A DNA stretch of 64,000 bases, from NCBI RefSeq assembly GCF_012163155.1, contig NZ_JAAVUN010000003.1:25270-89269 (forward strand), written 5' to 3'. Of the stretch, positions 58,140 through 64,000 are shown in pieces. Numbering within the stretch: position 1 is the stretch's first letter; each line of letters opens with the position of its first letter. Below the pieces are notes generated by a model. That model did no database searches. It worked only from the letters and a program-made list of their open reading frames with translations, and had not been told where the DNA came from. A program made the position numbers and the translations under genes. Source of the DNA: Kocuria subflava. GTDB lineage: Bacteria; Actinomycetota; Actinomycetes; Actinomycetales; Micrococcaceae.

Positions 58140-59426
58140 GTGACGTCACCGCAACGCGGATACCGTCGAGATTCCCCCACGGCCTACCTGATCATGGCCG
58201 TGGGCATCCTGGCCTACTTTGTGGCCGTCGCTCAGCGGACCTCCTTCGGGGTGGCCTCCCTGGAGGCAGCTGACCGGTTCCAGGCCACGGCTTCCCAGTT
58301 GTCCCTGTTCACCATGCTCCAGGTATTTGTCTACGCCGGACTGCAGATTCCGGTGGGAGTTCTGGTGGACAGGTTCGGTTCCAAGGCCATGGTGGCCACC
58401 GGGGCCGTGCTGATGGCGGTGGGCCAAGTGGTGCTTGCCTTGGCCGAGTACTTGGGCTGGGGCGTGGTGGGCCGTGTGCTGGTGGGTGCAGGGGATGCGG
58501 CCACGTTCATCTGTGTGCTCAGGGTCATCCCGGCGTGGTTCTCACTGTCTCGAGCTGCCTTCATGACCATGGTGGTGGGTACGGCGGGCAACCTTGGGCA
58601 GCTGTTGTCCGTGGTTCCGTTCAGCGCGCTGCTGGGCTGGGCCGGTTGGACTCCGGCTCTGCTGTCCATGGCTGCCTTGTCCGTGGTGACTGCTGCTCTG
58701 GTGACGGCATATCTACGCGACAGTCCCGAGGGCAATGGTGGGGCCAACCGGTCGCTGGCGATCGCACGTACGCGCGCCGCGGTTGTGAAGAGCCTGCGCG
58801 AACCGGCCACAGCCCTTGCGTTCTGGGTGCATTTCTCCGTCCAGTTCATCGGCACGGTTTTTGCGCTGATGTGGGGTTACCCCTATTTGCAGAATGCCCA
58901 AGGGATGTCTGCGGGACAGGCCGGCTTTGTCATGACGTTCTTTGTGCTCACCAATCTCCTGGTGGGCTTGAGCATCGGTGGCTGGGTGGCTAGGCGGCCT
59001 CACCGACGGGTTTGGCTCTCCTTCATGGTCATGGGCGCAGGATTCTCCGCATGGGGTGTGCTGATTCTGTGGCCCGGCACCGCTCCGTTCGTGGTGGTGC
59101 TGGTGGCGGTGGTGGCCATTGCCATGAGCCTGCCGGCCTCCATGGTGGCGTTCAACATCATCCAGTCGTTCACGCCCAGACGCCGGATCGGGACTGCAAC
59201 GGGGATCACCAACGTGGGTGGGTTCGTGGCGTCTTTGGTGGCCATCTACCTGATCGGCCTGACCTTGGACCTCCAGATGCAGTGGGGCTGGGTGACGGAT
59301 GCCTACGCACCGGAGGCGTTCCGGGTTGCCATGGCCATGCAGCTGGTGGTGGCCACAGTGGGTGTGGTGGGAATGTCGATCAGTGTGCGTCGGGTGAGGG
59401 CACGGTACGGTCCCCGGTCAGTGTGA
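58140..59426 (+). CDS. MFS transporter
   Basis: 428 aa with about 12 transmembrane helices. Typical MFS loop motif GVLVDRFGSKAM between helices 2 and 3, and a second VARRPHRRVWL after the central loop. Substrate cannot be told. GTG start without a visible Shine-Dalgarno site, 40 bases after the PAC2 gene; probably co-transcribed with it. Confidence 0.85.
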   Translation: MTSPQRGYRRDSPTAYLIMAVGILAYFVAVAQRTSFGVASLEAADRFQATASQLSLFTMLQVFVYAGLQIPVGVLVDRFGSKAMVATGAVLMAVGQVVLALAEYLGWGVVGRVLVGAGDAATFICVLRVIPAWFSLSRAAFMTMVVGTAGNLGQLLSVVPFSALLGWAGWTPALLSMAALSVVTAALVTAYLRDSPEGNGGANRSLAIARTRAAVVKSLREPATALAFWVHFSVQFIGTVFALMWGYPYLQNAQGMSAGQAGFVMTFFVLTNLLVGLSIGGWVARRPHRRVWLSFMVMGAGFSAWGVLILWPGTAPFVVVLVAVVAIAMSLPASMVAFNIIQSFTPRRRIGTATGITNVGGFVASLVAIYLIGLTLDLQMQWGWVTDAYAPEAFRVAMAMQLVVATVGVVGMSISVRRVRARYGPRSV

Positions 59427-59481
59427 ATTGATGGGCCTCACGACTCCACAGGCTCGGATCCGCGGCCTGTGGTTTCGGCAG

Positions 59482-59490
59482 TTGTCCACA
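59482..59490 (+). promoter_or_regulatory. Single DnaA-box-like 9-mer
   Basis: TTGTCCACA, the usual high-GC actinobacterial DnaA box, 51 bases upstream of the DUF4192 gene. Isolated. Confidence 0.35.
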
Positions 59491-59540
59491 GATCTCTGAG
59501 ACCGAACCCATTGCCTGCGCTCACCGGGCACCGTGGAGTC

Positions 59541-61022
59541 ATGAGCAACCATTCCAGTCGCCGCAGCGCCCGCCGCAGCGCCCGCCGCGCCGCACGTACG
59601 CGTCACACATCCGCCGGAGAAGCCCGGGGCCACACGGCCTCACGGCGTCGTCGTCGGTCCACAGAAGCCGAAGATCCCTTCCGACCCGTGGCACGGACCG
59701 CAGCCGATGTGCTGGCGATCATTCCGCACACCCTGGGATTTTGGCCGCAGGATTCCGTGGCCGTCCTCACCACGACGACGGATTCGGTGGGCCCCTGTTT
59801 GCGCGTGGAACTTCCAAGTGTCCAGGAGCTGGAGGATGCGCAGTTCCTGGCCTCATGGACCACCGTGATGGCGGGTTTCCTGGAGTACGACTCGGTGGGG
59901 ACCTCCATGTTTGTTGCGGTCTACACCGGCGATCCCTCGGTCAACGATGTGGAGAGCACTGACGATGCCCAGGCCACTGAGGCAGCCCAGTACGTGGCCC
60001 AGCTGGTGGTACGCGCGATCACCGAAGCCGGAGCGTTGTCCGGACACGACCTTCAGGACGCCTGGTGTCTGCAGGGCACCCAGTGGTGGCCTGTGGCCAT
60101 GCCATCGGTTGTGGAGGACGCGGAACTGATCCGCAACAGTGCCATCTACGCTGCTTTGGTTTGCGACGGAAGCGTGGTGGAAACCGATCCTGCTGCGGGA
60201 CTTGGAACTTGGGATCACCCATCCGGATGGACCACAGCTTTCAGCGGTGGCGCCTCGGATTCCCGGCAGGCCCATCCCGACTCCTGGGAGGCTGGCCCCG
60301 ACTCGTGGAAGGCTGGCCCCGACCCCTGGGAAGATCACCCGGACGTCTGGGAGACCCCAGCGGAGTCGACGCAGGTGCAGACAGGGTCGGCAGACACCCC
60401 CTGGTCGCAAGGGGGGGACGATGACCCACTGGCGGAATATGCCTGGCGGATCGGCTACTTGGAGCGCTGGAACCACGTGCTGTCCTCCTTCCAGGACGGT
60501 GCACCGTCCACACCCGGCGACAGCCAGGAACTGACCGAACTCATGTTGGGATGTGTGGACCCCAGGGGCCTGGATCTGTTGCTGGCCATGGCTCTCACAG
60601 GGGAGATCGAGATCGCACGCCAGGCTTGTGCGCAGTGGGAATCGAATCCTCTGGAGCAGGACAACCACGCACTGCTGAAAGTTGCGCAGGTCATCCTGGG
60701 GGAGTGGGAGGGCCAGCCGGACTGGGGCACGGTGGACCGATTCGATCACGTCGTGCAGCGACTCATTTCCATGGTGGCCTCCATCTCCGGGGCCACCGGT
60801 GTCAACCCACTTCCCACGGTGGAGGCTTCTCTGTGGTTGGCACGCGCTCACGTTGAGCGCTTCCGCGCTCGCGGTTCCCGGACGCAACTGTGCCTGGCCA
60901 GGGCTGAAAACCTCGCTCCATGGCACCCGGGAATCGAGCGCCTGCGTCAATTGTGTGCTGTGAGCCCTGTGCCGCAATGGGCCACCCAACGCGCCACAGC
61001 CTGGCACCGGAGCGGGACCTGA
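59541..61022 (+). CDS. DUF4192 family protein with a Trp-repeat insert
   Basis: 493 aa, no signal peptide or membrane helix. Arg-rich N-terminus (SSRRSARRSARRAARTR), then the DUF4192 core (TAADVLAIIPHTLGFWPQDSVAVL, LLAMALTGEIEIARQACAQW, WLARAHVERFRARG). Between the halves (246-273) are four 7-residue repeats PDSWEAG, PDSWKAG, PDPWEDH, PDVWETP. GGAG is close to the ATG. Function unknown; often next to the principal sigma gene in Micrococcales. Confidence 0.85.
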   Translation: MSNHSSRRSARRSARRAARTRHTSAGEARGHTASRRRRRSTEAEDPFRPVARTAADVLAIIPHTLGFWPQDSVAVLTTTTDSVGPCLRVELPSVQELEDAQFLASWTTVMAGFLEYDSVGTSMFVAVYTGDPSVNDVESTDDAQATEAAQYVAQLVVRAITEAGALSGHDLQDAWCLQGTQWWPVAMPSVVEDAELIRNSAIYAALVCDGSVVETDPAAGLGTWDHPSGWTTAFSGGASDSRQAHPDSWEAGPDSWKAGPDPWEDHPDVWETPAESTQVQTGSADTPWSQGGDDDPLAEYAWRIGYLERWNHVLSSFQDGAPSTPGDSQELTELMLGCVDPRGLDLLLAMALTGEIEIARQACAQWESNPLEQDNHALLKVAQVILGEWEGQPDWGTVDRFDHVVQRLISMVASISGATGVNPLPTVEASLWLARAHVERFRARGSRTQLCLARAENLAPWHPGIERLRQLCAVSPVPQWATQRATAWHRSGT

Positions 61023-61115
61023 AGACTTTCCTCAGAAAAATCACGGATCGGGGAACAAGACACACCGAGTCTTGGTTGCAAGCACCTGAAGACCCTTCAT
61101 GGAACGGGGGCGAGC

Positions 61116-61121
61116 TATGAT
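61116..61121 (+). promoter_or_regulatory. Candidate -10 element of the sigma factor gene
   Basis: TATGAT, about 80 bases before the preferred start. No clear -35. Confidence 0.35.
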
Positions 61122-61198
61122 CGCCGTCGGGACTTGACAGGGTCATAGGTGTTATGGCCGGAAGTCACAACACCGCGTCGAGCAACGAAAGGTTCCCA

Positions 61199-62800
61199 GT
61201 GTCACCAGCTGTCACGAACAAGACGACTGCATCCGCCGAGCCCGATGAAGGTACGGACGTGGAGCAGGCGTCGTCGGGCACCACCAGTGCAGGCAAGTCC
61301 AATGCCAAGAAGAGCACTGCTGCCAAGAAGACCGCCGCGGCCAAGAAGAGCACTGCTGCCAAGAAGACCACCGCCAGCAAGGCGACTGCAGCCAAGAGGA
61401 CCACCGCCACCAAGTCAACGGCAAAGCAGTCCACGGCAAAGGACACGGCCGCGGAGAGCACGGCAGAGTCGGGTGCAGAGGAGTCGGAGGTCGCTGCTCC
61501 TGCCACCAAGACCGCCCGCACCACGGCCAAGACCGCAGCAAAGTCCGCTTCCACCAAGAAGAAGGCCACTGGCGCTCGCGGGGGTAAGAAGGCGGCGGCT
61601 GCTGCCGATGATGAGGACCTGGACTCGGAGGAGGACAACTTCACCGAGGACGACTCCATCGCCGATGACAGCTCGGACGACGTGGACTCCGCCGACGACG
61701 CTGAGGATGCCGAGGACCTTGAGGACACCGTGGTGGCTCCGGAAGACGCGGAGAACGCCAAGTCCGGAACCGAGGTTGTTGCCAAGCCCACCGGCAAGAC
61801 CACAGCATCCCAGGAAGCCGCCCGCGGTTTTGTGCTCTCCACCAATGACGACGACGACGCTCCTGCCCAGCAGGTGGTCTCCGCCGGTGCCACCGCTGAC
61901 CCCGTCAAGGACTACCTCAAGCAGATCGGCAAGGTTGCGCTGCTCAACGCAGAGCAGGAAGTTGACCTTGCTCTGCGCATTGAGGCCGGCCTGTTCGCCG
62001 AGCACAAGTACAAGGACGACGCCGACTCACTGACCCGGGAGCAGAAGAAGGAACTGCGCTGGGTCATCCATGACGGCAAGCGGGCCAAGAACCACTTGTT
62101 GGAGGCCAACCTCCGCCTGGTGGTCTCCCTGGCCAAGCGCTACACCGGTCGCGGAATGCTGTTCCTGGATTTGATCCAGGAGGGCAACCTGGGTCTGATC
62201 CGTGCCGTGGAGAAGTTCGACTACACCAAGGGCTTCAAGTTCTCCACCTACGCCACCTGGTGGATTCGTCAGGCCATCACCCGTGCCATGGCGGATCAGG
62301 CACGTACCATCCGCATCCCCGTGCACATGGTGGAGGTCATCAACAAGCTGGCTCGTGTGCAGCGCCAGATGCTGCAGGATCTTGGCCGGGAACCCACCCC
62401 GGAGGAGCTGGCCCAGGAGCTGGACATGACCCCGGAGAAGGTGGTTGAGGTCCAGAAGTACGGCCGCGAGCCCATCTCCCTGCACACCCCGCTGGGTGAG
62501 GACGGGGACTCCGAGTTCGGTGACCTGATCGAGGACTCAGAGGCCGTTGTCCCGGCTGATGCCGTGAGCTTCACGCTGCTGCAAGAGCAGTTGCACTCCG
62601 TGCTGGACACCCTCTCCGAGCGGGAAGCCGGCGTGGTGGCCATGCGCTTTGGCCTCACCGATGGTCAGCCCAAGACCCTTGATGAGATCGGCAAGGTCTA
62701 CGGTGTGACTCGCGAGCGCATTCGGCAGATAGAGTCCAAGACCATGTCCAAGCTGCGCCACCCGTCCCGTTCACAGGTTCTGCGCGACTACCTGGACTGA
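61199..62800 (+). CDS. rpoD: Principal RNA polymerase sigma factor (sigma-70 group 1)
   Basis: About 533 aa. The N-terminal 140 residues are Lys/Ala/Thr-rich with repeated AAKKT/AKKST units, then an acidic stretch, as in HrdB/SigA of Actinobacteria. Region 1.2 ([17 protein letters not shown]), 2 ([48 protein letters not shown]), 3 and 4 ([34 protein letters not shown]) are all complete. GTG 61199 follows AAAGG by seven bases; an ATG 15 codons earlier (61154) is the alternative. Confidence 0.95.
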   Translation: MSPAVTNKTTASAEPDEGTDVEQASSGTTSAGKSNAKKSTAAKKTAAAKKSTAAKKTTASKATAAKRTTATKSTAKQSTAKDTAAESTAESGAEESEVAAPATKTARTTAKTAAKSASTKKKATGARGGKKAAAAADDEDLDSEEDNFTEDDSIADDSSDDVDSADDAEDAEDLEDTVVAPEDAENAKSGTEVVAKPTGKTTASQEAARGFVLSTNDDDDAPAQQVVSAGATADPVKDYLKQIGKVALLNAEQEVDLALRIEAGLFAEHKYKDDADSLTREQKKELRWVIHDGKRAKNHLLEANLRLVVSLAKRYTGRGMLFLDLIQEGNLGLIRAVEKFDYTKGFKFSTYATWWIRQAITRAMADQARTIRIPVHMVEVINKLARVQRQMLQDLGREPTPEELAQELDMTPEKVVEVQKYGREPISLHTPLGEDGDSEFGDLIEDSEAVVPADAVSFTLLQEQLHSVLDTLSEREAGVVAMRFGLTDGQPKTLDEIGKVYGVTRERIRQIESKTMSKLRHPSRSQVLRDYLD

Positions 62801-62824
62801 TTCTTTCCGGAAGGGTTCTCCCAA

Positions 62825-62864
62825 GGAGGGCCGCCGCCGTGATTGTCACGGTGAGCGGCCCTCC
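62825..62864 (+). terminator. Sigma factor gene terminator
   Basis: GGAGGGCCGC pairs with GCGGCCCTCC, and inside it CGCCGTGA pairs with TCACGGTG around TTG; followed by CCCTTT. It starts 24 bases after the stop. Confidence 0.9.
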
Positions 62865-62882
62865 CCCTTTGCCCGCTGTTCC

Positions 62883-62955
62883 CCTTCCGCCGAGTAGGCC
62901 GTTTGATCGCCCATGAGGCACCCAGCGGCGATCAAAGGGCCTGCTCGGCGGAAGG
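62883..62955. repeat. Palindromic repeat family B, copy 1
   Basis: Arms from CCTTCCGCCGAGTAGGCC and TTTGATCGCC pair with GGCGATCAAA and GGCCTGCTCGGCGGAAGG (few mismatches) around a loop holding TGAGGCACCCA. Copy 2 is at 63803-63867. Confidence 0.88.
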
Positions 62956-63044
62956 AGGGGTGGCACATTTGGTCATGTTTCAGATGGATAGGTCATGGCC
63001 GACTCGCGAGTGTGATACTGCTCTCATACATCGTTACTCATGAG

Positions 63045-63050
63045 TAAGGT
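63045..63050 (+). promoter_or_regulatory. -10 element of the excalibur gene (leaderless type)
   Basis: TAAGGT, six bases (CTACCG) before the ATG. Confidence 0.6.
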
Positions 63051-63056
63051 CTACCG

Positions 63057-63785
63057 ATGTCCTATCAAGCACCACAACCTCCCATGCCTGAACATCCGGG
63101 TTCGCAGCAACCGCAGTATCACCCGCCTTATTCAGCGGCGTCCGCAGCTGCGGGCACTGTCACGGGTCGCGTTCGAAGCAAAAAGCTTTGGGGCTGCTTG
63201 GGCTGTGGCGGCTGCCTGTCTCTGGTGCTGTTGTTCCTGCTTGTCATAGCTGGCTGCGGTGCACTGCTGGCACCATCCAGCAACGAGGACGAGCCCGTTC
63301 GCCCTACTCGCGCGGCCACTTCGTCACCATCAGCAACGCCTACGACGACGTCGCACACCCCCACCAGCACGCCGTCTCCGACGCGTACGGCGACTTCAAC
63401 ACCCACGTCCACACCCACGCCGACCTCCTCACCCACTGCGACGGCGCAACCGCCTGTTGTCGTGGACGAGGGCGAGGATGAGGACCGAGTTGTTGTAGAT
63501 CCCGATGCGAACCGGAACCGTGGCAACGACCGCGACACAAGCCAATCCGAGAGCGAGTCGGAATCTCAGGACCAGAATCGCCCGGCCCCGTTGGTCCAGC
63601 AGCCGGCCGAGCCCGTTGTCCCCGAACCAGCTGCTCCTGCCCAACCTGCAGTTCCGGACAGCGGGTCGGTGTACTACCCCAACTGTGCGGCGGTCCGTGC
63701 GGCTGGCGCAGCGCCCATCTTGGCGGGCCAACCCGGCTACGGTCGTCACCTCGACGCAGACGGTGACGGCCGCGCCTGCGAGTGA
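63057..63785 (+). CDS. Excalibur calcium-binding domain surface protein
   Basis: 242 aa. Pro/Gln-rich N-terminus (about 40 residues), basic RSKK, one hydrophobic segment (about 51-70) with a Cys cluster before it and IAGC inside it (Cys67), so either a transmembrane anchor or a lipoprotein with an unusually long N-region. Then a Ser/Thr/Pro stretch, an acidic part, and a C-terminal excalibur domain (YYPNCAAVRAAGAAPILAG, GYGRHLDADGDGRACE) with the DxDxDGxxC Ca-binding loop. Flanked by both copies of repeat family B. Confidence 0.88.
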   Translation: MSYQAPQPPMPEHPGSQQPQYHPPYSAASAAAGTVTGRVRSKKLWGCLGCGGCLSLVLLFLLVIAGCGALLAPSSNEDEPVRPTRAATSSPSATPTTTSHTPTSTPSPTRTATSTPTSTPTPTSSPTATAQPPVVVDEGEDEDRVVVDPDANRNRGNDRDTSQSESESESQDQNRPAPLVQQPAEPVVPEPAAPAQPAVPDSGSVYYPNCAAVRAAGAAPILAGQPGYGRHLDADGDGRACE

Positions 63786-63802
63786 CAAGCACCCGCCCCA
63801 CC

Positions 63803-63867
63803 CCGCCGAGTAGGCCGTTTAATCGCCCCTGAGGCACCCATCGGCGATCAAACGGCCTACTCGGCGG
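63803..63867. repeat. Palindromic repeat family B, copy 2
   Basis: CCGCCGAGTAGGCCGTTTAA and TCGCC pair with GGCGATCAAACGGCCTACTC and GGCGG (one mismatch) around a loop with TGAGGCACCCA, shared with copy 1. It starts 18 bases after the excalibur gene. Confidence 0.9.
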
Positions 63868-64000
63868 AAGAAGGGGGGGTGGGGAAGTCCAACTTCTGGC
63901 TGCCCGTGAACATGGCGGTGGGCCCCGGGGGGCCCTCACACCGCGGGACCGCCTTCACAAAACATCTGTCCTCCCCCCACCCCCCGCACAAAAAGCCGAG
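63868..64000. other. Right edge of the window
   Basis: 133 bases with no feature I can support; G/C homopolymer-rich. Confidence 0.5.

Noticed and set aside
61154..62800. Histone H1-like protein at the start of the sigma gene
   Set aside because: The Lys/Ala-rich segment is continuous in frame with the sigma-70 domains and is the usual actinobacterial N-terminus.

Overview
The window is a high-GC Gram-positive (actinobacterial) chromosome segment. Its gene content and order best fit the Micrococcales, most likely the family Micrococcaceae: a complete division/cell-wall (dcw) cluster from mraZ to divIVA, SepF and YggT without MinCD/FtsA, a PknL/Rv2175c-type locus, GlnA1/GlnA2/GlnE, DUF3040, DUF4191 and DUF4192 proteins and a polyphosphate glucokinase. 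There is no phage, insertion sequence, CRISPR array, rRNA or tRNA that I can see. The genus cannot be fixed from the sequence alone.

Layout. 1-6.4 kb: a Ser/Thr kinase that runs off the left edge, a secreted LysM lytic transglycosylase, an Rv2175c-like DNA-binding protein, a polyprenyl diphosphate synthase, DNA polymerase IV and a DUF3040 membrane protein. 6.4-28.3 kb: the dcw region: mraZ, rsmH, ftsL, ftsI, murE, murF, mraY, murD, ftsW, murG, murC, ftsQ, ftsZ, pgeF, a YggS-like PLP protein, sepF, yggT, divIVA and lspA. From rsmH to ftsQ most junctions are 1-4 base stop/start overlaps; the exceptions are an about 280-base gap before murE and an about 316-base gap before ftsZ. 28.3-35 kb: rluD, dnaE, hisD, nrdR. 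35.3-38.5 kb: ppgK, map, a small SPOR-type protein and panB. 38.7-46 kb: nitrogen assimilation (glnA2-glnE, then budA, then glnA1 with a GlnR-type operator). 46-56.9 kb: RDD protein, DUF4191, lipA/lipB, a pseudokinase-like membrane protein, a four-helix membrane protein, the E2 and E3 subunits of a 2-oxoacid dehydrogenase, and leucyl aminopeptidase. 57-64 kb: PAC2 protein, MFS transporter, DUF4192 protein, the principal sigma factor and an excalibur-domain surface protein.

How it works together. Lipid II precursors are made by MurC-F, MraY and MurG and polymerised by FtsW/FtsI at a ring built by FtsZ, SepF and DivIVA. The lipoate genes lipB-lipA lie near the lipoyl enzyme E2 and its E3, so cofactor synthesis and its target are close. 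GlnE controls the GlnA1 enzyme by adenylylation, and a site matching the GlnR consensus sits just upstream of the glnA1 -10 element.

Most interesting non-coding signals. Seven genes have a TAnnnT -10 hexamer exactly 6-7 bases before the start codon, which predicts leaderless mRNAs. A two-copy AAAGTGG repeat overlaps the mraZ promoter. Two distinct families of 65-75 base palindromes occur twice each between genes. A pseudokinase/TM/extracellular-domain protein and a possible small RNA after nrdR are the least explained parts. The dcw core itself is ordinary.
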